A stretch of DNA of 64,000 bases from Collinsella sp. (GCA_019414265.1 DXMJ01000004.1:1-64000); one strand, 5' to 3'; shown: positions 33,805 to 43,391, counted from the first letter of the stretch. Notes: a model not told the origin generated them from the sequence alone. Translations and numbers: made by a program.

Positions 33805-36132
33805 TTAGTGGCGCTTGCGGGTGGCCGTTGCCTTACGGACGGAGGTCTTCTTGGTCGGGGCCTTTTCCTCGGCCGGAACAGCGGGGGAGACCGGGGTCTC
33901 CTTGGCGGGCTTGGTCTTTGCCGTAGCCTTCGGAGCGGTCTTGACCTCTGCGGCCTTCGGAGCAGGCTCGGCCTTTACTGCGGGCTTGTCCTCGGCCTTA
34001 GCCTCTGCCTTGGGAGCAGCAGCCTTGGTCGTGGTCTTTTTGGCCGTCGTCGTAGCGCGCTTGCGCGTGGTGGTCTTGGCGGCCGGCTTTGCCTCGACAG
34101 CTGCCTTGGCCTTGGGCTCGGAGGGTGCCTCCTCGACCTTGACGACGGACTTTGCGGCGGCCTTCGCGGTCGTCTTCGCGGCGGCCTTCGTCGTAGCAGC
34201 CTTGGTCGTCGTCGACTTCGTAGCCGTGGCCTTCTTGGTGGTCGCGGTCTTGGACGCGGCCGTCTTCTTGGCGGCAGACTTGGCCGGAGCCTTTGCCACA
34301 GGCTTAGCCTCGGCGGTGGCGGTCTCGGCCTTTACCTCGGGAGCGATCTCGGCCTCGGCAGCTTTCTTGGCTGCGGCGGTCGTGCGCTTGCGCGTGGTCG
34401 ATGCCTTGGCAGTAGTTGCCTTAGTGGGGCTAGTCTTGCTAGCAGCGGCCTTCGTGGTCGTGGCCTTCTTAGCCGTCTTCTTGCGGGCCGTCGTCTTCTT
34501 GGCGGCAGGCTTCGCGTCGGGCTTAACTTCGGCCTTGGCCGCCGGCTTCTCCTCGGCCTTGGGCTCCTCAGCGGCTGTGGGCTCCGTAACAGTCGCCGCA
34601 GGCTCGGCCTCAGCGGCAGCGGGCTCATCGACAGCTGCAACATCAGTCACAGCCGCCGGGCGCTCAATCTCCGGGTGCATAAAGAAATACAGGTCCAGAT
34701 ACTTGTCGGCCGAACGCGTCCAGCTAAAGTCCTGGCTCATGGCCTGCGTGACCAGCTGGTTCCAAGCGTCGCGGTTATCCCAGAACAGGCGCGCTGCGCG
34801 GAAGACCGCGTCGCCCATCTCGTCGCCATTAAAGTTGCTAAACGAGAAGCCCGTACCCTCGCCGGTAAACTCGTTATACGGGATCACGGTGTCCTTCAAG
34901 CCACCGGTCTCGCGCACGATGGGCAGGGTGCCGTAGCGCATGGCGATGATCTGCGACAGACCGCAGGGCTCAAACTTCGAAGGCATCAGGAACATGTCGG
35001 CGGCGGCGTACATACGCTGCGACAGTGCCGGATCGAATTCGATGCGCGCGGCCATGGTGCCAGGGTACTTGTCCTGGAAGTAGCGCAGGCCGTCCTCGTA
35101 GTCGCGGTCGCCTGTGCCCAGCACGGCCACCTGAACGCCGCCGGACAGGATGCGGTCGAGCGCGTACATGACCAGGTCCATGCCCTTCTGGCGCGTCAGG
35201 CGAGTAACCATCACCATAAGCGGGCGGTCGTCGCGAACCTCGAGGCCTAGCTCTTCCTGCAGCTTGGCCTTGCACACGGCCTTGCCGGAACGATCGTCAA
35301 TCGTGTAGTTGGCGGCAATGCGCTTGTCGGTTGCCGGGTCAAAGCCCGCCACGTCAATGCCATTCAAAATGCCCTGCAGCGCGTAGGAACGCTCGCGCAG
35401 CACGCCGTCCAGGCCCTCGCCAAACTCGGGTGTCTGGATCTCGCCCGCATAGGTGGGGCTCACCGTTGTGATGGCGTCGGCATAGTGCAGCGCGCCCAGC
35501 ATGTAGTTGATGCTGCAGGCGTCGCAGCGCAGCTGCGAGGCGGCCGCCGGAATATGCGCCACACCCAGGATGTCCTCCATCACGGTGTCGCTAAACTGGC
35601 CCTGGAACGCCACGTTGTGGATCGAGAACACGGTCTTGACGCGGTCGTACAGCGGCAGGCCCTGGTAGAACTCGCGTAAGAACACTGGTGCCAGTGCCGT
35701 CTGCCAGTCGTTGCAATGCAGGATGTCGCACTCAAAGCCGGCCGGCAGGTGCTGCAGGCTCTCGGTGATGGCCTTGGAGAAGAACGCAAAACGCTCGCCG
35801 TCGTCAAAGAAGCCGTACGGATAGTCGCGCGCAAAGTAGCGCTCGTTGTCGATGAACATATAGGTGACGCCGTCGTGCTCGAGCTTCTCGAGTCCACAGT
35901 ACTCATTGCGCCAGCCCAGGCTCACGTAAAAGTCGGAGAAGTGCTCCATCTGCGCCTTGTACTCGTCCTTGATGGTGGCGTACTTGGGCACCATCACGAT
36001 AACCTCGGCGCCGGCGCGCACGAGCGCCGCAGGCAGCGAGCCCGCCACGTCGCCGAGGCCACCGGTCTTAACAAACGGTGCGCACTCGGCCGAGGCAAAC
36101 ACGATCTGCATCTTTTTGCTGGTTTCTGCCAT
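33805..36132 (-). CDS. glgA: GlgA, glycogen synthase (GT5) with a ~285-residue histone-H1-like C-terminal tail
   Basis: A 775-residue protein; the GT5 family is usually ~480-500. The catalytic part has FVKTGGLGDVAGSLP near the N-terminus (ADP-glucose binding), HNVAFQGQF, TTVSPTYAGEI, TRLTRQKGMDL and PSKFEPCGLSQIIAMRYG. After HPEIERP (~residue 490) the sequence becomes a long Ala/Lys/Thr/Pro/Glu tail with KKTTARKKTAKKATTTKAAA-type repeats, like eukaryotic H1 or bacterial HupB/Hc1 tails. ATG 36132 is preferred because GGGAG lies six bases upstream; ATG 36144 has no such site. It transfers glucose from ADP-glucose to alpha-1,4-glucan; the tail's partner is unknown. Confidence 0.93.
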   Translation of the reverse strand: MAETSKKMQIVFASAECAPFVKTGGLGDVAGSLPAALVRAGAEVIVMVPKYATIKDEYKAQMEHFSDFYVSLGWRNEYCGLEKLEHDGVTYMFIDNERYFARDYPYGFFDDGERFAFFSKAITESLQHLPAGFECDILHCNDWQTALAPVFLREFYQGLPLYDRVKTVFSIHNVAFQGQFSDTVMEDILGVAHIPAAASQLRCDACSINYMLGALHYADAITTVSPTYAGEIQTPEFGEGLDGVLRERSYALQGILNGIDVAGFDPATDKRIAANYTIDDRSGKAVCKAKLQEELGLEVRDDRPLMVMVTRLTRQKGMDLVMYALDRILSGGVQVAVLGTGDRDYEDGLRYFQDKYPGTMAARIEFDPALSQRMYAAADMFLMPSKFEPCGLSQIIAMRYGTLPIVRETGGLKDTVIPYNEFTGEGTGFSFSNFNGDEMGDAVFRAARLFWDNRDAWNQLVTQAMSQDFSWTRSADKYLDLYFFMHPEIERPAAVTDVAAVDEPAAAEAEPAATVTEPTAAEEPKAEEKPAAKAEVKPDAKPAAKKTTARKKTAKKATTTKAAASKTSPTKATTAKASTTRKRTTAAAKKAAEAEIAPEVKAETATAEAKPVAKAPAKSAAKKTAASKTATTKKATATKSTTTKAATTKAAAKTTAKAAAKSVVKVEEAPSEPKAKAAVEAKPAAKTTTRKRATTTAKKTTTKAAAPKAEAKAEDKPAVKAEPAPKAAEVKTAPKATAKTKPAKETPVSPAVPAEEKAPTKKTSVRKATATRKRH

Positions 36133-36156
36133 ATTGTCTCCCATGTTGTAATTCGA

Positions 36157-36190
36157 GAATAGCCGCCTGGCGCTAACCGGGCGGCTATTC
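36157..36190 (-). terminator. Terminator-like hairpin between glgD and glgA
   Basis: Perfect 11-bp stem GAATAGCCGCC (36157-36167) and GGCGGCTATTC (36180-36190), 33 bases after the glgD stop. Little U-tract follows on the minus strand, so it may only attenuate transcription into glgA. Confidence 0.5.
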
Positions 36191-36222
36191 TACATGTTAC
36201 GAGCGATGTTGCGGTGCCAACG

Positions 36223-37350
36223 TTAACGCACGATGGTGGTGTCGGAAGTTAACGGAGCCTTGCCCAGCACCAGAATGTTCTCGGGCGTGCCGCGAAGCTC
36301 GGTATTGGTGGGGACCACGTTGTTCTTATCCAGGATGGCATTCTCAACGCGTGCGCCGCTCTTGATGATGCAGCTCTGGTTGATGATCGAGTTGGTCACC
36401 GAAGCGCCTTCCTCGACCACGACGCCGCGCGACAGGATCGAGTTGCGCACGGTGCCTTTGATGATGCAGCCGGCCGAGATGATCGAGTTGCACGCGTGGC
36501 TGCCGGTCGCATAGCGCGAAGGCGGCACGTCGTGAGCCTTGGTCAGGATCGGGCGCTCGGGGTCAAAGAGCTGATCGGCCACGGTCTGGTCGAGCAGGTC
36601 CATGCTGCGGCGGTACAGCGACTTCTCGCTAAACACGCCCACGACCTCGCCCTTGTACTCGTAGCTGCACACGTCGATGTTGCCAAAGTCGCCCTGGAGT
36701 GCCTCGAGCAGGTCCAGATAGTCGGCGGCCTGGTAGTGGTCGATAATCTCGAGCAGCGTCTCGCGGTTGACGATGCAGCAGTCCATAGAGGCGTTGTCGC
36801 CGTACACGACGCCGGCGCTCACGCCCGTCAGGCGGCCGTTCTCGTTAATCTCGAGTTTGGTCTCGTCATCGACGTTGCGCGTGGCCTTGCAGTACACCAC
36901 GGTCATCTGGGCGCCGGAGTTCTCGTGTGCGTCGATGATGGTGTTGAGGTCCATGTTAAAGATGATGTTGGTGCCCATCATCACGACATAGGGCTTGTCC
37001 GAGCGCTGGAACAGCGTCTTGTTGGAGATGATGTCGCGCAGCAGGAAGCGCATGCCGCCCTTGGTGGTGCCATACGCGTTGCCGGGCACCATGAACAGGC
37101 CGCCCTTCTTGCGGTCCAGGCCCCAGTCCTTACCCGAGCCCACGTGGTCGATCAGCGAGCGGTAGTTTCCCGGCATAACGACGCCGACGGTCTTGATGCC
37201 GGCATTCATCATGTTGGACAGCGGGAAGTCGATCAGGCGGTAGCGGCCCAAAAAGGGAACGGACGCGATGGGACGGTCCTTGAGCAGCACGCTGCCGTAA
37301 GTCGAAGAGTAGTTAGCGGTGATATAACCGATGGCCTTGCGATTGATCAT
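36223..37350 (-). CDS. glgD: GlgD, glucose-1-phosphate adenylyltransferase regulatory-type subunit
   Basis: A 375-residue GlgC paralogue. It keeps the nucleotidyltransferase-like fold (VPFLGRYRLIDFPLSNMMNAG) and the left-handed beta-helix C-terminus (IINQSCIIKSGARVENAIL). The catalytic GGxGxRL loop of GlgC is replaced by TANYSSTYGSVLLKDR. In Firmicutes GlgD forms active heterotetramers with GlgC. It starts four bases after the glgC stop, with GGGGGA as ribosome-binding site; the longer frame to 37389 lies inside glgC. Confidence 0.92.
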   Translation of the reverse strand: MINRKAIGYITANYSSTYGSVLLKDRPIASVPFLGRYRLIDFPLSNMMNAGIKTVGVVMPGNYRSLIDHVGSGKDWGLDRKKGGLFMVPGNAYGTTKGGMRFLLRDIISNKTLFQRSDKPYVVMMGTNIIFNMDLNTIIDAHENSGAQMTVVYCKATRNVDDETKLEINENGRLTGVSAGVVYGDNASMDCCIVNRETLLEIIDHYQAADYLDLLEALQGDFGNIDVCSYEYKGEVVGVFSEKSLYRRSMDLLDQTVADQLFDPERPILTKAHDVPPSRYATGSHACNSIISAGCIIKGTVRNSILSRGVVVEEGASVTNSIINQSCIIKSGARVENAILDKNNVVPTNTELRGTPENILVLGKAPLTSDTTIVR

Positions 37351-37354
37351 CGGA

Positions 37355-38503
37355 TCATTCCCCCTTCCCGATAACGACGTCATTTCCAACGACGGCCGTA
37401 TCCTTGGTGGTATCGACAGAGCCGAGCTTCACGCCCTCTTCGACCGTGGAGTTCTCGCCCAAAATAGCGCGGCAGATGTGCGCACCGCTCTTGACGTGCG
37501 CGCCCGGCAGCAGCACGGAGTCCTCGACCACGGCGCGCTCCTCGATGATGACATCGGTCGAAATGATCGAGTGGCGAGCGGTGCCGTAGATCTTGCAGCC
37601 GTTGGAGACCAGGCAGTCGTCCAGGCGGCCGTCCGGGCCAATGTAGTGCGGCGGACGCGTGGTGATGTTGGACATGATGGGGAAGTGCTTGTCGAACAAA
37701 TCGAACTCGGGGTTGTTGCCCAGCAGGTCCATCGAGGTCTCGTGGAAGCTGGCGATGGTGCCGACGTCCTTCCAAAAGCCGTGGAACTCGTAGCTGTACA
37801 GGCGCTTGTTCTCGCCGAGCAGCTTGGGGATGATGTCCTTGCCAAAGTCGTGGCTCGAGCGCTGGTCCAGAGCGTCTTCCTCGAGCGCCTCGATCAGGAC
37901 GTCGGCCGAGAAGATGTAGATGCCCATGGACGCGAGGTTCGAATCGGGCTTCTCAGGCTTCTCGGTGAACTTAGTGATGCGGCCGTCCTCGGGGTCGGTG
38001 GTCAGGATGCCAAAGCGGCTGGCCTCCTCCCACGGCACGGGCATAACGCTCACCGTGAGGTCGGCGTTGTTCTCAATGTGCGTCTTGAGCATCTTGCGGT
38101 AGTCCATGCGATACAGGTGATCGCCCGAAAGAATCAGGACGTACTTGGGGTCGTTGGCCTTGATGTAGTCGAGGTTCTGCGTAATGGCGTCGGCCGTGCC
38201 CGCATACCAGGCGCCGCCGGTCTGCGTCTCGTACGGCGGCAGGATCGACACGCCGCCGTCGCGGCTGTCCAGATCCCACGCCTCGCCGGAGCCCACATAG
38301 GCATGCAGCAGGTAGGGGCGATACTGCGTCAGAACGCCCACCGTGTCGATGCCCGAGTTTGAGCAGTTGGAGAGCGAAAAGTCGATAATGCGGAACTTGC
38401 CACCAAAGCTAACCGCCGGCTTAGCGATCTTTTGGGTGAGTGCCCCCAATCGGCTGCCCTGTCCTCCTGCGAGGAGCATCGCGATGCATTCTTTCTTACT
38501 CAT
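37355..38503 (-). CDS. glgC: GlgC, glucose-1-phosphate adenylyltransferase catalytic subunit
   Basis: A 382-residue enzyme making ADP-glucose, the committed step of bacterial glycogen synthesis. LLAGGQGSRLGALT is the nucleotide-binding loop, LSGDHLYRMDY carries the metal-binding Asp, and FTEKPEKPDSNLASMGIYIF and EFHGFWKDVGT are active-site stretches. A beta-helix C-terminal domain completes it. It is translationally close-coupled to glgD. Confidence 0.95.
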   Translation of the reverse strand: MSKKECIAMLLAGGQGSRLGALTQKIAKPAVSFGGKFRIIDFSLSNCSNSGIDTVGVLTQYRPYLLHAYVGSGEAWDLDSRDGGVSILPPYETQTGGAWYAGTADAITQNLDYIKANDPKYVLILSGDHLYRMDYRKMLKTHIENNADLTVSVMPVPWEEASRFGILTTDPEDGRITKFTEKPEKPDSNLASMGIYIFSADVLIEALEEDALDQRSSHDFGKDIIPKLLGENKRLYSYEFHGFWKDVGTIASFHETSMDLLGNNPEFDLFDKHFPIMSNITTRPPHYIGPDGRLDDCLVSNGCKIYGTARHSIISTDVIIEERAVVEDSVLLPGAHVKSGAHICRAILGENSTVEEGVKLGSVDTTKDTAVVGNDVVIGKGE

Positions 38504-38543
38504 CGATTTCTCCTTCTGTCATCGATGTTCCTAAACCCATTAG

Positions 38544-38574
38544 CGACGGGCGCGGCGCTCGGTCGCGCCCGTCG
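38544..38574 (-). terminator. Hairpin between glgP and glgC
   Basis: Perfect 11-bp GC-rich stem CGACGGGCGCG (38544-38554) and CGCGCCCGTCG (38564-38574), 38 bases after the glgP stop. The following minus-strand bases are CTAATGGGTTT, a weak U-tract. It may partly terminate glgP transcripts. Confidence 0.5.
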
Positions 38575-38611
38575 AATAATGCCGTGCTGGCATAAGGGAG
38601 CTCGCGCGCCT

Positions 38612-41038
38612 TTACGCGTGCCAGATCTCGTCGCGGTACTCGCGAATGGTGCGGTCGCTCGAGAACCAGCCGCTCGAGGCGGTATTGAGCAGCGCCTTGC
38701 GGTTCCAGGTCTCCTGGTCGCCGTAGCTGCCGGTGAGTTTCTCCCACGCATCCACGTAGCTTCGGAAGTCTGCCATGACCAGGTCGGGGTCGTTGTTGTT
38801 TATGAGCTCGTTGTAGATGCTTTCGAAGTTGCCCGAAAGACCCGCAAAGGTGTTGTCCTTGAGCTCGTCCATCACGCGGCCCAGACGCTCGCGATCGTTG
38901 TTGAGCGTATCCCACGCAAAGTAGCTGTTGGATGCCCAGAGCTGCTCGACCTCGGGGGCGGTCAGGCCAAAGATGGCCTCGTTCTCGCGGCCGGCCAGGT
39001 CGGCGATCTCGATGTTAGCGCCGTCGAGGGTGCCCAGCGTAATGGCGCCGTTCATCATGAGCTTCATGTTGGACGTACCCGAGGCCTCCTTGCCGGCCGT
39101 GGAGATCTGCTCCGAGATCTCGGCGGCGGGGTAGATGAGCTGGGCGTTGCTCACGCGGAAGTTGGGGATAAAGCAGACCTTCATGACCTCGTTGACGCGC
39201 GGGTCGTTGTTGATGACGTCGGCCACGGAGTTAATGAGGCGGATGGTCTCCTTGGCGAAGGTGTAGCTCGAGGCAGCCTTGCCGCTAAAGATGAAGGTCG
39301 TCGGCGTCACGTGGAAGTTGGGATCGGCGATACGACGGTTGTAGATGTCCATCACCTTCATGATGTTCATGAGCTGGCGCTTGTAGGCGTGGAAGCGCTT
39401 AACCTGAACATCGAAGACGGTGTTGGGATCGATGACCAGACCGGTCTCGGCCTTAACGTAGGCAGCAAGGCGCTCCTTGTTGGCGCGCTTGGAGGCACCC
39501 ACGGCCTTCAGGAACTCGGTGTCGTCCTTAAACTCCTTGAGTTTTTCAAGCTCAAAGGCGTCCTTCAGCCAGCCATCGCCAATGGCCTCGGTTACGAGCT
39601 TGGCGTAGGTGGGGTTGGCCTCGGCAAAGAAGCGACGGTGCGAGATGCCGTTGGTCTTGTTGTTGAACTTCTCGGGCGTCAGGGCATAGAAGTCCTTGAG
39701 CACGATGTTCTTGATGATGTCGGAGTGGATCTTGGCCACGCCGTTGACGCTATGACTGCAGATCACAGACAGGTTGGCCATGCGAATCTCGCCGTCCCAC
39801 AGAATGGCGGTCTGGCGCAGACGCTCCTGCCATCCCTCCTGTGTGGTGTCGAACGACTCGTGCCAACGACGGCTGATTTCGTCGATGATCTGGTACACGC
39901 GGGGGAGGAGCTTGGAGAACGTGCCGATGGGCCACTTCTCCAGGGCCTCGGGCAGGATGGTGTGGTTGGTGTAGCTCACGACCTGCGTCACGATATTCCA
40001 GGCGTCATCCCACTCGAGCTTCTTCTCGTCGATGAGGATGCGCATGAGCTCGGGGCCGCACATGGCGGGGTGCGTGTCGTTGGTGTGGATGGCCACAAAC
40101 TGCGGCAGCAGCTCCCAGTTCTCGCCGTGCTCTTTCTCAAAGGTGTCGAGCAGGCTGTAGATGCCGGCCGAAACAAACAGGTACTCCTGCTTCAGGCGCA
40201 GCAGACGGCCGTGCTCGCCGGCGTCGTTGGGGTAGAGGATGGCGCTGATTGCCTCGGCCTCGGCACGCTCGGCATCGGCCAGGGCGTAGTCGCCGCGGTT
40301 GAAGGCCTCCAGATCGAAGTGCTCCTCGACCGGCTCGGCAGCCCAGACGCGCAGTTTGTTGACGGTCTCGCCGGCATAGCCCACAACAGGGATGTCGTAA
40401 GGCACAGCCAAGATGTCCTGCGTGTCCACCGTGCGGTAGAACGTGCGGCCGTTCTCCTCAAAGCCCTCGACGTGGCCACCAAACTTAATGGTCACGGCCT
40501 TGTCCTGACGACGGACCTCCCAGGGATAGCCGTGGGTGAGCCACTCGTCGGTGGCCTCGACCTGGCTGCCGTTGACGATCTCCTGCTTAAACAGGCCGTA
40601 GCGGTAGCGCATGCCGTTGCCGTAGCCGGCAATGCCCTCGGCTGCCATGGAATCCAGGAAGCATGCGGCCAGACGGCCCAGGCCACCGTTGCCCAGTGCC
40701 GGATCGGGCTCCTGGTTCTCGATGACGGACAGGTCAAAGCCCATGTCGTCGAGTGCCTCGGCGACCATGTCGCGCACGCCAAAGTTGAGCAGGTAGTTGT
40801 CAAGCAGGCGGCCGATCAAAAACTCGATCGAGAAGTAGTACACGCGCTTCTTGCCCTCGGCGGTGACGCGGGCGTCACTCTTGGTGGCAACGGTGCGTGC
40901 CTTCTCGGCCACGAGCTTGGCCAGGGCGTTAAAGCGGTCCAGGTCGCTGGCGGCCTCGACGCTCTTGCCGCTGATGCTCATGACGGCATCGCGATAGAGC
41001 TCGGTAAACTCCTGCTTGTTGTCGAAGATCTTATTCAT
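38612..41038 (-). CDS. glgP: GlgP, glycogen/starch/alpha-glucan phosphorylase
   Basis: An 808-residue GT35 enzyme releasing glucose-1-phosphate from alpha-1,4-glucan ends. The N-terminal half shows EPDPALGNGGLGRLAACFLDS and HTNDTHPAM; the C-terminal half has the PLP-lysine region EASGTSNMKLMMNGAITLGT and DGANIEI. GGGGGAAAGGAAC precedes the ATG. It lies between glgB and glgC in the same orientation. Confidence 0.96.
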   Translation of the reverse strand: MNKIFDNKQEFTELYRDAVMSISGKSVEAASDLDRFNALAKLVAEKARTVATKSDARVTAEGKKRVYYFSIEFLIGRLLDNYLLNFGVRDMVAEALDDMGFDLSVIENQEPDPALGNGGLGRLAACFLDSMAAEGIAGYGNGMRYRYGLFKQEIVNGSQVEATDEWLTHGYPWEVRRQDKAVTIKFGGHVEGFEENGRTFYRTVDTQDILAVPYDIPVVGYAGETVNKLRVWAAEPVEEHFDLEAFNRGDYALADAERAEAEAISAILYPNDAGEHGRLLRLKQEYLFVSAGIYSLLDTFEKEHGENWELLPQFVAIHTNDTHPAMCGPELMRILIDEKKLEWDDAWNIVTQVVSYTNHTILPEALEKWPIGTFSKLLPRVYQIIDEISRRWHESFDTTQEGWQERLRQTAILWDGEIRMANLSVICSHSVNGVAKIHSDIIKNIVLKDFYALTPEKFNNKTNGISHRRFFAEANPTYAKLVTEAIGDGWLKDAFELEKLKEFKDDTEFLKAVGASKRANKERLAAYVKAETGLVIDPNTVFDVQVKRFHAYKRQLMNIMKVMDIYNRRIADPNFHVTPTTFIFSGKAASSYTFAKETIRLINSVADVINNDPRVNEVMKVCFIPNFRVSNAQLIYPAAEISEQISTAGKEASGTSNMKLMMNGAITLGTLDGANIEIADLAGRENEAIFGLTAPEVEQLWASNSYFAWDTLNNDRERLGRVMDELKDNTFAGLSGNFESIYNELINNNDPDLVMADFRSYVDAWEKLTGSYGDQETWNRKALLNTASSGWFSSDRTIREYRDEIWHA

Positions 41039-41092
41039 ACGTTCCTTTCCCCCGGGGATGTTTCTCCCGGAACGGTTATGACTTGTATCCTA

Positions 41093-41107
41093 CGCCTCGG
41101 CGAGGCG
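41093..41107 (-). terminator. Short perfect hairpin between glgB and glgP
   Basis: CGCCTCG (41093-41099) and CGAGGCG (41101-41107) form a compact palindrome 25 bases after the glgB stop. Nearby 41113-41124 is also a perfect palindrome (TTACAGCTGTAA), which could instead be a protein-binding site. No U-tract follows, so termination is uncertain. Confidence 0.3.
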
Positions 41108-41132
41108 GGTAATTACAGCTGTAACGGCTTTG

Positions 41133-43391
41133 TTACGCATCCTTGGCAGACGGCTTAACAGAAGCTGCCTTGGCCTTGGGAGCAGCCTTTTTGGTGGCTG
41201 CCTTCTTCGTCGTGGTCTTGGAAGCGGGCTTGGTGGCAGACTTGGCAGTCTTCGCCTTGGCCGGAGCCTTCTTGGCGGCCGCGGTCTTGGGCTTCACCGA
41301 GGACGAGCGCTTGCGTGTCGCCTTCTTGGGCTTCTCGACCACGGGCGGCTTATAGCTGCTGGGACCGCGGCGCTTAAGCACCACGCCTGCCAGGCCGGGC
41401 ACCTTGATCTCAATAGAGTCCATCTGCCCGTTCCAGGGATAGGGCTCGCTCGAGCAGGTGTAGGGCTCCTCACCGGCGTATCCGCTGCCGCCAAACTCGG
41501 GACGGTCAGAATCGAAGATGACCTCCCAGTCGCCCTCGCGCGGCACGCCCACGCGGAAGCTCTCGTAGCTCGCCGGGTCAAAGTTGATCAGGATCACCAG
41601 GTCGTCGTCGATGTCCTCGCCCTGGCGCACAAAGCTCACGATGGACTGCTTGGAGTTGTCCGCATCGATCCAGGTAAATCCGTCGTCGGTATAGCCGCGC
41701 TCGTACAGAGCGGGCTCGGCGGTGTACAGGTGGTTGAGCGCCTTGATAAACGCCTGATGATGCTTGTGGGTCTCGTACTCCTCGGTCAGGAACCACTGGA
41801 TGGACTCGTAATAGCGCCACTCAATAAACTGGCCGATCTCGTTGCCCATAAAGTTGAGCTTGGCGCCGGGGTGCGTCATCTGGTAGAAGGCCAGCGTGCG
41901 CAGGCCGGCAAACTGGCGCCACCAGTCGCCCGGCATGCGGCCGATGAGCGAGCACTTGCCGTGCACGACCTCGTCGTGGCTGAGTGGGCAAATAAAGTTC
42001 TCGGTAAAGGCATACATAATGGAGAACGTGAGCAGCCCGTGGTTGCCGGGGCGCCACGGAAAATCGGTCTGCATGTAGTGCAGGGTGTCATTCATCCAGC
42101 CCATGTCCCACTTGTAGTGGAAGCCCAAGCCGCCATCCTGCGGCGGATAGGTCACGAGCGGCCACGCAGTGGACTCCTCGGCCATCATCATCACGTCGGG
42201 GTAGTGTGCCTCCACGGCGCAGTTGACCTGGCGAATAAACGCGCTGGCGTCCAGATCCTCCTCGGTACCGTACTTGTTGAACTTCTTTTGACCGGGATCA
42301 TCAATGCCAAAGTTGAGGTACAGCATGCTGGATACGCCGTCCATGCGAATACCGTCCACGTGGAAGTTCTCGAGCCAGTACAGCACGTTTGAGACCAGGA
42401 AGGAGCGGATCTCGCCGCGAGCGAAGTCAAACTTGTGCGTGCCCCAGTTGGGGTGAATCTCGTGCTCAAACAGCATGTGGCCGTTAAAGGTAGCAAGGCC
42501 GTGGGAGTCGGCGCAAAAACCGCCGGGCACCCAGTCCATGATCACGCCAATGCCTGCCTCGTGGCATGCATCGATAAAGTGCATGAGCTGCTGCGGGTTG
42601 CCGTAGCGTGACGTGGCGGCGTAGTAGCCGGTCGTCTGGTAGCCCCAGGAGCCATCGAAGGGATGCTCCATAAGCGGCATGACCTCGATATGCGTGTAGC
42701 CCATGTCGCGGACGTAGTCCACGAGCTCCACCGACAGGTCGTCATAGGTGTAAAACTCACCTCGCTGCGCGGGGAAGGGATCCATGGGGCCGGGGTAATT
42801 GCCGTACTCGTCGGGTTCGCCCTGCGGCGCGTCGCCGTGGCGCTTCCACGATCCAATATGCACCTCGTAGATGTTAAGGGGCTGCGACATGTGATTGTGG
42901 CCGGCGCGGCGCTTGAGCCACGCGGCGTCGTTCCACTGGTAGCCATCGAGGGTCCACAGCGCGCTCGCCGTCCCCGGAGGGCACTCGGCCTTAAAGGCGT
43001 ACGGATCGGCCTTGTAGAGCTTTTCGCCCTCGTTGGTCTCGATGAGATATTTATAGAGCTGACCCTGCTCGGCGCCAGGAATAAAGCCTTCCCAAATAGA
43101 GCTCGTATGCACGGGCGCCAGCGGGTTGGCCTGCTCATCCCAGTCGTTAAATTCGCCAATGACATGGACGCTCTTTACGTCGGGCGCCCAAACGCAAAAA
43201 CGCCAGCCGCGCGTACGGTTCTGCGTGTCGGGGTGCGCGCCCATCTTTTCCCAACTGCGCTCCCACGTACCGATGCCAAACAGATAGACATCGTCTTTGG
43301 TGAGCTCCGGCGCGTGCGGGGCGGGTTTACGGGTAGCAGGCTTTTTGGTTGCTGGCTTTAGCTTTGTATCGCTCACGTTTGATCCCATCAT
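41133..43391 (-). CDS. glgB: GlgB, 1,4-alpha-glucan branching enzyme with basic low-complexity termini
   Basis: A ~752-residue GH13 branching enzyme. Residues ~60-160 form the CBM48-like domain (WAPDVKSVHVIGEFNDWDEQ), followed by YEVHIGSWKRHG. The catalytic barrel has GIRMDGVSSMLYL (nucleophile Asp), MMAEESTAWP (acid/base Glu) and PLSHDEVVHGKCS. The last ~72 residues are Lys/Ala/Thr-rich (KKATRKRSSSVKPKTAAAKK type), and the N-terminus has a short KPATKKPATRKP stretch. The start is uncertain: ATG 43391 or 43388, or GTG 43376 with GGGA upstream; the frame is open to 43511. Confidence 0.92.
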   Translation of the reverse strand: MMGSNVSDTKLKPATKKPATRKPAPHAPELTKDDVYLFGIGTWERSWEKMGAHPDTQNRTRGWRFCVWAPDVKSVHVIGEFNDWDEQANPLAPVHTSSIWEGFIPGAEQGQLYKYLIETNEGEKLYKADPYAFKAECPPGTASALWTLDGYQWNDAAWLKRRAGHNHMSQPLNIYEVHIGSWKRHGDAPQGEPDEYGNYPGPMDPFPAQRGEFYTYDDLSVELVDYVRDMGYTHIEVMPLMEHPFDGSWGYQTTGYYAATSRYGNPQQLMHFIDACHEAGIGVIMDWVPGGFCADSHGLATFNGHMLFEHEIHPNWGTHKFDFARGEIRSFLVSNVLYWLENFHVDGIRMDGVSSMLYLNFGIDDPGQKKFNKYGTEEDLDASAFIRQVNCAVEAHYPDVMMMAEESTAWPLVTYPPQDGGLGFHYKWDMGWMNDTLHYMQTDFPWRPGNHGLLTFSIMYAFTENFICPLSHDEVVHGKCSLIGRMPGDWWRQFAGLRTLAFYQMTHPGAKLNFMGNEIGQFIEWRYYESIQWFLTEEYETHKHHQAFIKALNHLYTAEPALYERGYTDDGFTWIDADNSKQSIVSFVRQGEDIDDDLVILINFDPASYESFRVGVPREGDWEVIFDSDRPEFGGSGYAGEEPYTCSSEPYPWNGQMDSIEIKVPGLAGVVLKRRGPSSYKPPVVEKPKKATRKRSSSVKPKTAAAKKAPAKAKTAKSATKPASKTTTKKAATKKAAPKAKAASVKPSAKDA

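Noticed and set aside
33808..35250. Gly/Leu/Arg-rich open frame antisense to glgA
   Set aside because: It mirrors the repetitive Lys/Ala/Thr tail of GlgA in another frame and has no independent support.
38432..41158. 908-codon open frame on the plus strand across glgC/glgP
   Set aside because: It is the antisense of glgP, whose catalytic motifs are intact. High-GC coding sequence commonly leaves the complementary frame open; the translation is repetitive Gly/Val/Leu without recognisable domains.
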